Assembly (NCBI GenBank): GCA_021774965.1
Contig: JAJFIL010000073.1
Coordinates: forward strand, 1 to 57,802
Direction: 5' to 3'
Length of the DNA: 57,802 bases
DNA from: Alphaproteobacteria bacterium
Lineage (GTDB): Bacteria; Pseudomonadota; Alphaproteobacteria; JAJFIK01
Of the stretch, positions 26,335 to 35,682 are shown in pieces. The position numbers were made by a program, and so were the translations under genes. The notes under the pieces are model-generated. The model did no database searches, was not told the DNA's origin, and saw only the letters and a program-made list of their open reading frames with translations. Numbering within the stretch: the first letter of the stretch is position 1; each line of letters opens with the position of its first letter.

Positions 26335-27348
26335 TCAATCGATATTGATTTTCAAAATATCTGTGGGTCGTGTTTCACCGACTGCCTTATTTTGCGTGTT
26401 CATCCACGGTGGATTAAGCCACCGCGCCACGGATGGGTCTTTTGCATCTACCACACCCAAAACCGCCAGAATTGAGGCAATGGAAGATTCTGAGGCGCGG
26501 GTGGCACCATCATCAATCTTAAGGGCGATGCCGATTTTCAGATCCGCCACAAAACCTGCGAAAACACCTTCTGCACCTGTCTTGATCACAGCACGACCTT
26601 TGCTGGCTTCGATTAAGTCTGCACAGGAACGATCCGTTCCTGACATAAGCCGTGGGAAAGCTCGCACCGCTTCGGTAAGGCGCAAAGCTGCCATTGCTGT
26701 TTTCTCTTCTAGCGAAGATGGATCTCCAAGGCGCGCAAAGCCCAGCGCCAGATTGCGCAAGGGCATGGCAAGGTTGGGCGCGCCGCACCCATCTGTGCCC
26801 GGATGAAGTTTGGCCTGATCAATCTGGCATACTTCCGCGATGCGCTTTGTAACCTCAACCTGAACCGGGTGGTTTGGGTCTGTATAGCCGCGAGTAGGCA
26901 CGCCCATGTGCTTTGCTACTGTGAGAAAGCCCGTATGCTTGCCCGAGCAATTGTTATGGACGCGGCAGGGTTTCTTATGAGCAAGGATCAGCGCATCGCG
27001 TGTCGCCTCATGACGTATGGCATGGGGGCCGCATTCCAGGTCATCATCGGCAAGGCCTAACTTGGCAAGCCAGGCATTGACCCGATCCGTGTGCATGGGT
27101 TCGCTGGAATGAGACGCACAAGCCAGCGATAACTCTTCCAAGCCAAGGCCATAGGCATCTGCGGCACCGCTTTCCACCAAGAACAAGGATTGCAGCATCT
27201 TGTAGGCAGAACGCGGGAACACAGGCCGGTCCAGACCGCCCGCTTCGGCCAAAACGGTCCCGTCACTGCGCATCACCACAAAGGCACCCCGGTGGATGCT
27301 TTCCACCAGATTGCCGCGAACCATTTCTACCAGAACCGGATTGGCCAT
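26335..27348 (-). CDS. L-asparaginase II family protein
   Basis: 337 aa of the Rhizobium etli-type asparaginase family (Asparaginase_II), unrelated to E. coli AnsA/AnsB. Family motifs include ESIHRGAFVV, FPRSAYKMLQSL (probable catalytic Ser/Lys region), CASHSSEPMH, NNCSGKHTGFL and TDGCGAPNLAMPL. It converts asparagine to aspartate and ammonia. It is the first gene of the four-gene minus operon and diverges from the SpoU-type methyltransferase over a short (56-bp) intergenic region. Confidence 0.92.
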   Translation of the reverse strand: MANPVLVEMVRGNLVESIHRGAFVVMRSDGTVLAEAGGLDRPVFPRSAYKMLQSLFLVESGAADAYGLGLEELSLACASHSSEPMHTDRVNAWLAKLGLADDDLECGPHAIRHEATRDALILAHKKPCRVHNNCSGKHTGFLTVAKHMGVPTRGYTDPNHPVQVEVTKRIAEVCQIDQAKLHPGTDGCGAPNLAMPLRNLALGFARLGDPSSLEEKTAMAALRLTEAVRAFPRLMSGTDRSCADLIEASKGRAVIKTGAEGVFAGFVADLKIGIALKIDDGATRASESSIASILAVLGVVDAKDPSVARWLNPPWMNTQNKAVGETRPTDILKINID

Positions 27349-27404
27349 TTCATATTGCCTCTGCTAGGACCAATGTATCTGTTTTGCATTGGGAGAGCCA
27401 CGTT

Positions 27405-27950
27405 TTGCGCGGGTATTTCGGAATAGGTATCGAGGGGGTTTCCAAGCCTATGAACCTTGGGGCGTTGTTTCGCACCGCCCATGCCTTTGACACAAGCTTT
27501 GTGTTTTCCATTGACCCTCATCATAAGGTGCGAAGCGGTCTTTCTGATACCTCAAAGGCGCTTGGCCATGTTCCTTATTTCGAGTGGGCCTCGCCTGCTG
27601 AAATGGCCCCGCCCGAAGGATGCAAAATCGTTGCGGTGGAACTGACCGACGATGCAGTGGACCTGCCCAGTTTTGCCCACCCCCAACGGGCCTGTTATGT
27701 GCTGGGGCCAGAGCGAGGATCGGTCTCTGCGGGCGTCATGGAGCGGGCTGAGCACGTTGTCCGCATCCCGACCAAGTTCTGCATCAATGTGGGGCTGGCG
27801 GGCGCGCTGATCATGTACGACCGCACGCTCAATCTGGGGCGGTTCCCTGCTCGACCCATTATGGAAGGCCAAAAACCAGAGACTCTGAATGAGCCTTTTT
27901 TTGGCAGTCACATCCCGCGCAGCCTCAGGGAAAAAGACCCGACAGACTAG
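27405..27950 (+). CDS. SpoU/TrmH family RNA 2'-O-methyltransferase
   Basis: 181 aa. The SPOUT knot motifs are visible: motif 1 near KPMNLGALFRTAHAF, motif 2 YVLGPERGSVSAGVMERAEHVVRIP, motif 3 CINVGLAGALIMYDRTLNLGRFP. No ATG fits; a TTG start at 27405 with GGGAG 9 nt upstream gives the expected N-terminus (MRGYFGIGIEGVSKP). An alternative TTG lies at 27384. tRNA or rRNA ribose methylation is implied; the target position cannot be told. Confidence 0.87.
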   Translation: MRGYFGIGIEGVSKPMNLGALFRTAHAFDTSFVFSIDPHHKVRSGLSDTSKALGHVPYFEWASPAEMAPPEGCKIVAVELTDDAVDLPSFAHPQRACYVLGPERGSVSAGVMERAEHVVRIPTKFCINVGLAGALIMYDRTLNLGRFPARPIMEGQKPETLNEPFFGSHIPRSLREKDPTD

Positions 27951-27962
27951 CGCCGGAAGAGT

Positions 27963-28598
27963 CTAGCTGGCTCCTGATTTCTGCGCCTCTTTTTCGGCGA
28001 GCAACTCAGATAATAGCGGTTCATCGTTGGTAAATAGCCAATAACACGCTTCGTCATGATGGATTTGCAAACCGTGGATATCGCCTCGCGTGAGGATGGA
28101 AATGTCCCCGCGATGAAAACTGCCCCGATGGTCCGTAAAACCGCCTGCCAGAATGACCAGAGCTTCGGTGCCGGCATGATCATGTTCTGGGATCTGAATG
28201 CCAGCCTCGACGCACACAATCGCCACCTGAGCTTTGTCCTGTCGCAAATGGGCGCCGCTATCCAGATTCAGCGCCGTGATCCCCGGAGAGAACGGCTCCC
28301 AGGCACCTTTCGCCAAGGCTTCGGCTGCCAAGCTATCAACAGGTTCGGGCAGGTCGCCCAATATGGGATCAACCCGGAGGGCCTCTTCAGAAAATTTGGG
28401 GGCAATTGTTTCAGACCCAGCATTTAGGCTTGGGACGAGTGCATCTGCCACCGCCTCGTAGCCGCGCATGGTCGCCGCGCAGGGCTGGCAAAGGCCGCAA
28501 TGGGCGGAGACCGCCAAGTGGAGCCCCGGACAGAGCTCACCTGCAGCGGCCCCCAGCAGCAATTCCCCTGCCGGGTGATGTATTGGTGTGGCACTCAT
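27963..28598 (-). CDS. ChrR-type zinc-binding anti-sigma/cupin protein
   Basis: 211 aa. The N-terminal anti-sigma zinc module has His7/His8 and H33-x3-C37-x2-C40, the same spacing as the ChrR ligands His6, His31, Cys35 and Cys38. The C-terminal half is a cupin domain with IPEHDHAGTEALVILAGGF and RGDIHGLQ. In Rhodobacter, ChrR sequesters an RpoE-type ECF sigma factor until singlet oxygen or organic peroxide releases it. No sigma factor gene is adjacent or in this window, so it is an orphan here. AGGG precedes the ATG. Confidence 0.87.
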   Translation of the reverse strand: MSATPIHHPAGELLLGAAAGELCPGLHLAVSAHCGLCQPCAATMRGYEAVADALVPSLNAGSETIAPKFSEEALRVDPILGDLPEPVDSLAAEALAKGAWEPFSPGITALNLDSGAHLRQDKAQVAIVCVEAGIQIPEHDHAGTEALVILAGGFTDHRGSFHRGDISILTRGDIHGLQIHHDEACYWLFTNDEPLLSELLAEKEAQKSGAS

Positions 28599-28832
28599 TT
28601 CTAGCCCTAAGTTAGTGCAAACCCCCTCGACACCAAGGGCTTTGGCTTATTTGCCATTTCTTAACGCGACTCAATATTGATATTGCATCGCAATATTGGC
28701 CTATACCGCACCGTTCAAGTGCGATATTGACGTTAACGAGATTGTCTAATTTTAGCCAAACTGGCAAGACAACATCTGGAATTTGGGAGCTACTCCCGGC
28801 AGTTTCAGTATTTTAGCAGAAGGTTTTCCCCC
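28599..28832. promoter_or_regulatory. chrR-like/ialB divergent intergenic region with clustered palindromes
   Basis: AT-rich palindromes lie within 70 bp: TCAATATTGA (28671-28680, perfect 10-bp dyad), ATATTGC-ATC-GCAATAT (28680-28696, perfect 7-bp arms), CGATATTG (28722-28729) and CGTTAACG (28731-28738). The repeated ATATTG core suggests several copies of one operator half-site. The factor is unknown. They may control the divergent ChrR-like gene, ialB, or both. Confidence 0.5.
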
Positions 28833-29351
28833 ATGAGACGCAGCGTTTTTGCATTTTCAGGACTCATTTTGTTCCTCTTTGGCCTGGTTGCACCCGCCAT
28901 GGCCCAGGAACGAGAGCTGATGGGAACCTTTCGGGACTGGAACACGTTCCGCGAAAGCCAGGACGGCAACACGGTTTGCTATGCAGTGGCGATACCGGAA
29001 GACACACAGCTCTCACGGCGTGGGCGTCAACGAGGCGATATCTTTTTCTTCGTGACCACTTGGGCCGAGTTGGATGTGCAGAGCCAGGTCAATGTAATCA
29101 TCGGCTATCCCGTGGATGAAGAATCCAGCCCTACGGTACGGATCGGCAATGAGAGCTTTGAGATGTTCGGCCAAGGTGAGCGGGTATGGCTCCGCGAAGA
29201 TACGGAGACCAATAGCCTTCTGGGGGCCATGCGGCGCGGCTCTCGTATGACAGTGACGGCTCGTTCTGCCCGGGGAACCGAGTCTACCGACCAGTATTCC
29301 CTTCTGGGGGCTACGGCTGCTCTGGAAAGTGCCGTCGAAGCGTGCCAGTAA
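28833..29351 (+). CDS. Invasion-associated locus B (IalB) family secreted protein
   Basis: 172 aa. Signal peptide MRRSVFAFSGLILFLFGLVAPAMAQ, then the family core: FRDWNTFRE (DW motif), CYAVAIPED, IFFFVTTWAE and WLREDTETNSLLGAMRRGSRMTV. IalB proteins are periplasmic or surface beta-rich proteins found across Alphaproteobacteria, and the name comes from Bartonella; invasion is not implied here. AGAAGG lies upstream of the ATG. One Cys in the core and one at the C-terminus could form a disulfide. Confidence 0.88.
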   Translation: MRRSVFAFSGLILFLFGLVAPAMAQERELMGTFRDWNTFRESQDGNTVCYAVAIPEDTQLSRRGRQRGDIFFFVTTWAELDVQSQVNVIIGYPVDEESSPTVRIGNESFEMFGQGERVWLREDTETNSLLGAMRRGSRMTVTARSARGTESTDQYSLLGATAALESAVEACQ

Positions 29352-29389
29352 TGCGCGCCTTGGCAATTTGGCCAGGCTAAGAGAAATAA

Positions 29390-30607
29390 GTGCAAGCGAT
29401 GGCATCGCGGGAAAGCGATCATAAACTCAACATTCGAGACCGCGTGGAGGGGCAACCCACCTCCGACGCTAGTCTTATTGTGCCTGCACCATCGCTGATC
29501 GGCCTTAGTCCTGAGGCCCTGCAAGACGCCGTGGGCAGCCTTGGCGTGGCAGAGAAAAGCCGCCGCATGCGGGCGCGCCAGCTTTGGAATTGGTTCTACG
29601 CCAGAGGGGCACATGATTTTGACGAGATGACATCCATCTCGAAAGACCTGCGGAGCGAGCTCGCCGCAAATTTCTCCATGGCGCGACCCAAGATTGTCGA
29701 CACACAAATCAGCAATGATGGCACCCGAAAATGGCTGCTGCAGCTTGCTCCCCACGTGGAAGTGGAAGCTGTCTACATCCCTGAGAGCGATCGCGGCACG
29801 CTGTGTATCTCCAGCCAGGTGGGCTGCACGCTGAATTGCAGCTTCTGCCATACAGGCACGCAGCCCTGGGTACGGAACCTTTCAGCAGCCGAAATTGTAG
29901 GACAAATTCTTGTGGCGCGGGATGAGCTGGAAGAATGGCCTACGCCAAATCAACCCGCCCCCGCCCGCCGCATCACCAATGTCGTGATGATGGGCATGGG
30001 TGAGCCTCTTTTCAATTTCGACAATGTCCGCGATGCGCTGCTTCTGGCCGCTGACGGTGAAGGCATTGCCTTGGGCAAACGCCGGGTTACCCTGTCGACC
30101 TCCGGTGTGGTGCCCATGATGAAGCGCGCTGGGGATGAGATCGGCTGTATGCTGGCCATATCACTGCACGCGGTGAATGATGATCTGCGCGATGAGCTGG
30201 TACCCATCAATAGAAAATATCCCTTGGCCGAACTGCTGGACGCCTGCCGGAACTATCCTGGGGTCTCCAATGCTCGCCGCATTACTTTTGAATATGTCAT
30301 GTTGAAGGGTGTGAATGACAGTAAGGCCGACGCCAAGGCACTGGTGCAGCTTATCAAAGGCATTCCCGCCAAGATTAACCTAATTCCCTTCAATCCCTGG
30401 CCCGACAGCCCTTATGAATGCTCCGATTGGGATCAGATTGAAAGTTTTGGCGACATCGTGAACCGAGCGGGTTACGCCAGCCCGATCCGAACCCCGCGTG
30501 GCCGCGATATTGATGCTGCCTGCGGCCAGTTAAAATCGGCAAGCCGCAAAAAACGCGCTTCTGAGCTTAGGCGCGATGCAGAGCAGCGCGAAAAGAACAA
30601 GAACTAG
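29390..30607 (+). CDS. rlmN: Dual-specificity 23S rRNA/tRNA adenine C2-methyltransferase RlmN
   Basis: 405-aa radical SAM enzyme that makes 2-methyladenosine at A2503 of 23S rRNA and position 37 of some tRNAs. The [4Fe-4S] motif is Cys146-x3-Cys150-x2-Cys153 (CTLNCSFC). The methyl-carrying Cys378 (DAACGQLK) and [14 protein letters not shown] (SAM/GGE-like) are present. The start is GTG at 29390, with an ATG three codons on as an alternative. Normal length. Confidence 0.95.
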   Translation: MQAMASRESDHKLNIRDRVEGQPTSDASLIVPAPSLIGLSPEALQDAVGSLGVAEKSRRMRARQLWNWFYARGAHDFDEMTSISKDLRSELAANFSMARPKIVDTQISNDGTRKWLLQLAPHVEVEAVYIPESDRGTLCISSQVGCTLNCSFCHTGTQPWVRNLSAAEIVGQILVARDELEEWPTPNQPAPARRITNVVMMGMGEPLFNFDNVRDALLLAADGEGIALGKRRVTLSTSGVVPMMKRAGDEIGCMLAISLHAVNDDLRDELVPINRKYPLAELLDACRNYPGVSNARRITFEYVMLKGVNDSKADAKALVQLIKGIPAKINLIPFNPWPDSPYECSDWDQIESFGDIVNRAGYASPIRTPRGRDIDAACGQLKSASRKKRASELRRDAEQREKNKN

Positions 30608-30656
30608 GGCACGAGGTTGCCGACACTAGGAAACAGAAGGCACTAGGACGCAGGAA

Positions 30657-31394
30657 ATGACAGAGCTAAACCCAAACCCACCCGTCGAGCTGAACCCGGA
30701 CCTGGATCTCACTGGAGTTCGGGAACGTTTCGATAAAACCGGGCGAGCGCAGATCAAGGATGTGTTCCACAGGGATACGGCGGACAGGTTCTATGCCTGC
30801 TTGCTGGAAGAGACGCCTTGGGTTCTTGCCTTTAATGAAGGAACCACTCCCAGATTTTTGACACGGGAGATGATGGATCGGCTGCCAGAGCAACAAAAGG
30901 CGGGCTTGATGCAAGAGCTTTTCATTCGTGCATCAACTCAATTCCAATATGCCTATTCAGATTTTCCTGTCTCGGGAACCATCAACAAACCCGATCAGCC
31001 GGAGCTCTATTCCCACAAGGTGCTGAGTTACCTTAATGGCAAGGCCTTCCAGGATTTCATCGCTGGTGTAACAGGCCTGGAGGGAAAGTTTGCCGTGGAC
31101 GGTCATACGACTTGTTTCCAATCTGGTCATTTTCTGACCATGCACGATGACAGTGATACCGACGGACGGCGCGAGTTAGCCTATGTGATCAACATGACAC
31201 CGGTTTGGCGGAGCGATTGGGGCGGCACGTTGCTGTTCTTTGATGAAGACTACAACATTACAGAATCTCTTGTACCCAGCTACAACACATTGAACATATT
31301 CAGTGTACCGCAAGGCCACGCAGTGAGTTTTGTTGCCCCATTTGCGGCAGAAAAGCGCTTTGCCATGACAGGGTGGTTCCATAGGGAGGCATAA
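30657..31394 (+). CDS. 2-oxoglutarate/Fe(II)-dependent oxygenase, prolyl 4-hydroxylase-like
   Basis: 245 aa. The facial triad is His163-x-Asp165 (TMHDDSD) with distal His221 (VPQGHAVSFVAP) and the 2OG-binding Arg234 nearby. The double-stranded beta-helix core includes ELAYVINMTPVWRSDWGGTLLFF. This resembles PKHD/Ofd1-type dioxygenases that hydroxylate proline or other residues; the substrate is unknown. AGGAA precedes the ATG directly. It follows rlmN on the same strand after 49 bp. Confidence 0.88.
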   Translation: MTELNPNPPVELNPDLDLTGVRERFDKTGRAQIKDVFHRDTADRFYACLLEETPWVLAFNEGTTPRFLTREMMDRLPEQQKAGLMQELFIRASTQFQYAYSDFPVSGTINKPDQPELYSHKVLSYLNGKAFQDFIAGVTGLEGKFAVDGHTTCFQSGHFLTMHDDSDTDGRRELAYVINMTPVWRSDWGGTLLFFDEDYNITESLVPSYNTLNIFSVPQGHAVSFVAPFAAEKRFAMTGWFHREA

Positions 31395-31424
31395 TCGCCA
31401 CTCAGCCAACTTGAGGCCAGATTT

Positions 31425-32438
31425 TTAGAGATCCCGCTCTTCCAGAGGCATGCGCGGCATTTGGAAATTAAGCCGTAAACCGTTGATACGACTGAGTATC
31501 CCCTGGTCCAGCGGACCTTTGGCTTCGGCCTCAATGACACCCGCAAGCTCTTCGCGGTTCTTAACGCCAAGCACCACTGTATCCACGCCATCCATGGAAA
31601 GGGCAAAACGGTGGGCGAGCAGCGCTGGGTCTTCTCCCAATTCCTTACACAGTTCACGATATTTCACGGCACGCACATAGTCCTTGTACGTCTCATTATC
31701 AGACGGCAGAGGACGGTCAAGTTCCGCGGTCAATGCGCCAGTCGCAACAGCACGGATACCCATGACGCCAATATCGTGTGCTTTGGCGGTGCGGATGATA
31801 TTACGCGGCTCTGGTGGTTCTTCGTACTGGCGCATATCACCGGCACTATCCATGAGGTTACTCACCGCCTGAACCACGGCGGGGGTCTTGTCATGGCGTA
31901 GCGCGGCAAGGATGGAGACCGGCAGGCCGGTGCCAGTAATGCCCCAGTCGCCGATCAGCCCGCGCGCCTTGAGGTCTTCCATGGCGGGGATCACATGTTC
32001 GCAATAGATGGTCCAGTTGGTTGCCCATTTGTGTTTGATATCGTCATAGGACGCATAAGAATAATCGTCCGGGCAAATGTTGGAATGCAGGAATAGCAGA
32101 TCAACTTGGCTAAGCTTGAGGTTCTCAAGCGACATTGTTAAGTGCCGCTCCAGCTTCAGAGGAACTTCGTCCGGATCCGGTGTGCCCAATTGGCACTTGG
32201 TGGTGATGCGAACGCCCTCCGGCAGTTTACCGCCAAAGGCCTCCCCCACCACCGTCTCGGCCTCTCCGCGACCATATCCAGGTGCCATGTCGAGCAGATT
32301 GATACCCGCGTCCACAGCAGCCTTCGTTGTGGCCACTGCCTCATCCCGCGTGGTCGGCCCCCATAGTTGACCAAGCCCCCCGCCCCCAAGAGTGAGCGCG
32401 CTGACGGGCCATAGTTTTCCAAGTTGCCGCATTTCCAT
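31425..32438 (-). CDS. Aldo/keto reductase
   Basis: 337 aa, (beta/alpha)8 AKR. Asp50 and Tyr55 (LLDMAPGYG), Lys81 (TTKCQLG) and a His in the LLFLHSNI strand form the catalytic tetrad. The C-terminal VDTVVLGVKNREELAGVIEAE is the NADP-binding end typical of the family. It is a different subfamily from the Tas-like gene at 16-17 kb. It lies 5 bp downstream of folD in the yggT-DUF167-folD operon. Confidence 0.9.
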   Translation of the reverse strand: MEMRQLGKLWPVSALTLGGGGLGQLWGPTTRDEAVATTKAAVDAGINLLDMAPGYGRGEAETVVGEAFGGKLPEGVRITTKCQLGTPDPDEVPLKLERHLTMSLENLKLSQVDLLFLHSNICPDDYSYASYDDIKHKWATNWTIYCEHVIPAMEDLKARGLIGDWGITGTGLPVSILAALRHDKTPAVVQAVSNLMDSAGDMRQYEEPPEPRNIIRTAKAHDIGVMGIRAVATGALTAELDRPLPSDNETYKDYVRAVKYRELCKELGEDPALLAHRFALSMDGVDTVVLGVKNREELAGVIEAEAKGPLDQGILSRINGLRLNFQMPRMPLEERDL

Positions 32439-32443
32439 GGGTG

Positions 32444-33346
32444 TTATTTATCCAGCTCTGTGGGGATGGAGACGTCTTTTTGCCGGCAGGCCGCAACGAT
32501 TGTGTTGTGCAACAAACAAGCGATGGTCATGGGGCCAATGCCCTTGGGGACCGGCGTGATTGCGCCAGCAACTTCCAGTGCTTCGTCGAAATCCACATCT
32601 CCTACGAGGCGGGTCTTACCCTCCCCCCGCTCCGGCGCATCAATACGATTGATGCCCACGTCCAGCACAGTGGCACCAAGCTTGATCCAATCACCTTTAA
32701 TCATGCGAGGGCGGCCCACAGCGGCGACCAGAATGTCGGCCTGCCTGCAATGTGCGGCCAGATCCTTCGTGCGGGAATGCGCCATGGTGACGGTGCAGTT
32801 TTCGGCAAGTAGCAATTGCGCCACCGGCTTGCCCACCAGGATGGAGCGCCCGATGACCAGCGCATTAAGACCCGAAAGATCGCCTCGCACGTCCTTGGCC
32901 AGCATGAGAACACCCGTGGGCGTACACGGCACAAGGCCTTCCTCGCCCAGCACCAGGCGGCCTGCGCTGATGGCCGAGAGCCCGTCCACATCTTTCTCCG
33001 GGAGGATGGTGTTGACGACCTTTGCCTCGTTCATGTGCTTGGGCAGAGGCATCTGAACCAGAATACCGTGAACTCGGTCGTCCGCGTTCAGCTTTTCCAC
33101 CAGCGCCAGGAGGTCTGCTTCGGGTGTCTCAGCCGGTAATTTGTGCTCAAAGGAAGCCATGCCTGCTTCGATGGTTTGCTTGCCTTTGCTTCGCACATAG
33201 ACCTGGCTGGCGGGGTCGTCCCCAACCAACACCACGGCCAGGCCCGGTGTAAACTCATGTTTCTCTTTAAGAATTGCCACGGCGATGGCGACCCGTTCCC
33301 GCACCCCTTCTGCGAAAGCTTTGCCGTCGATGATGTCTGCGCTCAT
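32444..33346 (-). CDS. folD: Bifunctional methylenetetrahydrofolate dehydrogenase/cyclohydrolase FolD
   Basis: 300-aa folate C1 enzyme. Motifs: [21 protein letters not shown] (catalytic region with Tyr and Lys), [36 protein letters not shown] (NADP-binding) and [17 protein letters not shown]. The ATG at 33346 overlaps the DUF167 stop (ATGA); a start six codons upstream is possible but not needed. Normal length. Confidence 0.96.
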   Translation of the reverse strand: MSADIIDGKAFAEGVRERVAIAVAILKEKHEFTPGLAVVLVGDDPASQVYVRSKGKQTIEAGMASFEHKLPAETPEADLLALVEKLNADDRVHGILVQMPLPKHMNEAKVVNTILPEKDVDGLSAISAGRLVLGEEGLVPCTPTGVLMLAKDVRGDLSGLNALVIGRSILVGKPVAQLLLAENCTVTMAHSRTKDLAAHCRQADILVAAVGRPRMIKGDWIKLGATVLDVGINRIDAPERGEGKTRLVGDVDFDEALEVAGAITPVPKGIGPMTIACLLHNTIVAACRQKDVSIPTELDK

Positions 33347-33669
33347 GTAAGCCCCTCCAACCAAGTTGAGATCTCGGGCATCAACTCCCCGGGATCGCCC
33401 TCGATCAGCAAAATCTTGTTCCGGTTTGTGCTGCCCGATAGAACGGAAACGTAGGTCTTGGCAACCCCTACTTCGCTTGCAATGAGTTTTGTGATCGCCG
33501 CATTGGCTTTACCCCGATCCGGGATGGCCCGCACCCGGGCGATAACCCACAACCGATCATCCCCACCCCGCTCGATGCCGTCCACCTGATCGTTGTTTGC
33601 ACGGGGCGTTACCCGGACAGCAAGCCGGGCCCCACGCGCGTCAGCAATGAGGGGGCCTGCATCGAACAT
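33343..33669 (-). CDS. DUF167/YggU family protein
   Basis: 108 aa. The pattern [37 protein letters not shown] (the GKAN motif) and [19 protein letters not shown] identifies the YggU/DUF167 family, a small cytoplasmic fold of unknown function. It sits between yggT and folD, a neighbourhood common in Proteobacteria, and is translationally coupled to folD. Confidence 0.93.
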   Translation of the reverse strand: MFDAGPLIADARGARLAVRVTPRANNDQVDGIERGGDDRLWVIARVRAIPDRGKANAAITKLIASEVGVAKTYVSVLSGSTNRNKILLIEGDPGELMPEISTWLEGLT

Positions 33670-33675
33670 GAGCTG

Positions 33676-33984
33676 CTACATGCCTGCGTATGGCGACAAG
33701 AGGCGGAACAACATCCGGTCCAGGAACATGAGCCCCAGGATCAAGATCACTGGCGAGAAATCCAACCCGCCAAAGGAAGGAATAACCCCGCGAATGCCGC
33801 GCAAGGCAGGCTCGGTCAATTGCCCCGTAATGCGCCAGATCATGGCCACCAGCTGGTTGCTCGTATTCACCGCATTGAACGAGATCAACCAGCTTAGAAC
33901 GACGCTGATAATCACAACCCAGGTATAGAGCTGGATCAGATTGTGGACCACCACCGCATAAAATTCCCAAAGGATGCCCATCAA
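33676..33984 (-). CDS. yggT: YggT family integral membrane protein
   Basis: 102 aa with two hydrophobic segments separated by a conserved loop. [46 protein letters not shown] and the final LDRMLFRLL match single-repeat YggT proteins, which are linked to membrane or cell-division functions. First gene of the yggT-DUF167-folD-AKR operon. The start lies 118 bp from tRNA-Ala. Confidence 0.93.
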   Translation of the reverse strand: MMGILWEFYAVVVHNLIQLYTWVVIISVVLSWLISFNAVNTSNQLVAMIWRITGQLTEPALRGIRGVIPSFGGLDFSPVILILGLMFLDRMLFRLLSPYAGM

Positions 33985-34102
33985 TTTTGCCCATCTTCCT
34001 GCGAGCCCTCATCTGAGCTCTATCTATCGATTTCCCCCTCACATGTAGATGCTTCGGCCCCGCTCGACAAGCACCTCGGCGAACTGCCAGTATCCCGGCG
34101 AA

Positions 34103-34178
<76 letters not shown>

Positions 34179-34516
34179 TCCTTCGCTCGCTGCACGAGCA
34201 TCGGCTGGTCTGACGGTTTCCGTTCGAACGGGGGATGCCTCGCTGCGGCCTCAGGCGTAGGCGGACTCAAATAAGTCGGCACACGAAATAAATTGGTACA
34301 CGCACCGAATGCTGACCACTCCCCGCTAGTCGAGCTTTGGGAAGGGGTATTGTAAACTGAGCATAGATCGGCGAGCGAAGTTTCTGTGTCCGGCAAATAA
34401 AGGGTGTGCCTCCCAATGAATACGCCCTCATTAGTTCGCGATATGTTTAGGGGCTATTTGATTTGACGATGCGCGACCGGTCAGTATTGTGTTGTTTCAT
34501 CCATTTGGGGCAAAGT
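34179..34516. other. Gene-free flank of tRNA-Ala
   Basis: 338 bp without a convincing coding frame, terminator or recognisable att-type duplication of the tRNA 3' end. It is visibly richer in A/T towards 34400-34500. It probably contains the promoter of the secreted hypothetical gene. Nothing else was seen. Confidence 0.4.
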
Positions 34517-35155
34517 ATGATATCGATTTCCTATATCTCGCTGGCGGCAGTCGTGCTTACATTTTCCGGCATCCAGCAAGCGGCGGCATCTGATCCGTTT
34601 GTGACGCAAGAAGCGTATCCAGGTAGAAATACAACCGATAGATATTTCGACGTTTCCTATTCGGCGCCGTGTGAATCAGGGAAGGGCAATTGCGAAATTG
34701 AAGAAACCTGGTTTGTCGAATGGTCGTATACCGTGATGACGCATTCCTATTCACGGGAAAACGGGCAAAAGCCACAAAGAGGCGCGATGGGCCGTCCAAT
34801 GGATGCTTTCGGCCGCACGATAGAAAATTTTCAGCCGACCCACACGTGTGAGTTGAGATCTGAATTCGTCTTGAACGAAGTTATCGGCCTCATTCCGGAG
34901 GGATCGGCGGAGAGCGGCGCGGTGAGCGTGCAAGCTGACAATGTGCATGCGCTTGTGGTGCCTGGCGAGTCGATGCGCATTGCCCACGCTTGTGGCAATT
35001 CTGCAGCCGAGGCCACTTATGTGAGCGCTAGGACAAGGCAAGCCCGGAATGAGTTTGTTTCGATAATAACAACCGTCAACCGCGTTCAGTCTGTGACGGA
35101 TTATATCCTGACGCAGCGCCCGGGCGCGCAAATTGTTGAAAATTTGGATCCCTAG
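34517..35155 (+). CDS. Secreted hypothetical protein
   Basis: 212 aa from the ATG at 34517, which gives a clean signal peptide (MISISYISLAAVVLTFSGIQ, cleavage near AAASDP); an in-frame ATG-containing extension 18 codons upstream would bury it. The mature part has four cysteines: two close together (CESGKGNC) and two further on. It includes a VEWSYTVMTHSYSR segment. No family recognised. It is the first gene of the segment next to tRNA-Ala and reads as more A/T-rich than the flanking housekeeping genes. Confidence 0.65.
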   Translation: MISISYISLAAVVLTFSGIQQAAASDPFVTQEAYPGRNTTDRYFDVSYSAPCESGKGNCEIEETWFVEWSYTVMTHSYSRENGQKPQRGAMGRPMDAFGRTIENFQPTHTCELRSEFVLNEVIGLIPEGSAESGAVSVQADNVHALVVPGESMRIAHACGNSAAEATYVSARTRQARNEFVSIITTVNRVQSVTDYILTQRPGAQIVENLDP

Positions 35156-35469
35156 CGATTAATTCCCTGATCGTGCCTTGGCGGACGAGTTTTGCCTTAT
35201 CGTGGATTTGACAGTATCCGCATAATTCCGTGATTCATAAGAGCAAATTTGATACTATTCACAACATCTAAGTGTTTGTATTCATTTATTTGTGTGGCTA
35301 CTACCGGGCCCACCATTTTCTTATACGCCGTCATAGATCTCGCGCGGGAGGAATGGGTGAGCTCCCGTAATGGTGCTTATGAACCGTTCTCTTGGTTGCA
35401 CCATCTCGTCAGGTATCCTGTACGGAGCGGCCCGGCTTCACGGCCTCCTCACTCGATGACGGATTGAAA
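35156..35469. other. Gene-free stretch in the tRNA-linked segment
   Basis: 314 bp with no supported gene. Frames present start with rare codons and lack ribosome-binding sites. No strong hairpin seen. Confidence 0.35.
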
Positions 35470-35682
35470 ATGCAGGGTTTCACATCTCACATGATCTGGG
35501 CGGGCCCAGAGTGCGAACACTTCAACGACCAAGAAATCAGTGTTCCTGAGTTGGACTTTTCAGCCGAGAAAATGTCCGACATGGGTGTAAACGATCAGAT
35601 CGAGATCGAATGCGAGAAGTGCGAAACGGTGTATTCCGGAGATGTCTTTGACGACTTCTCCAGCGCGCAAGCTATAAGGTAA
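35470..35682 (+). pseudogene. Truncated small Cys-containing (zinc-ribbon-like) protein
   Basis: 70 aa from the ATG at 35470: MQGFTSHMIWAGPECEHFND, then EISVPELDFSAEKMSDMG, then IEIECEKCETVYSGDVFDDFSSAQAIR. The CEKC knuckle and preceding beta-strands look like a small domain whose C-terminal part is missing. The last residues read into sequence that makes better sense as the minus-strand MobC-like frame, so the gene is probably truncated at a junction near 35660-35680. Family not recognised. Confidence 0.45.

Noticed and set aside
35249-35467. Plus-strand 72-aa frame in the tRNA-linked segment
   Set aside because: TTG start, no ribosome-binding site, no domain pattern.
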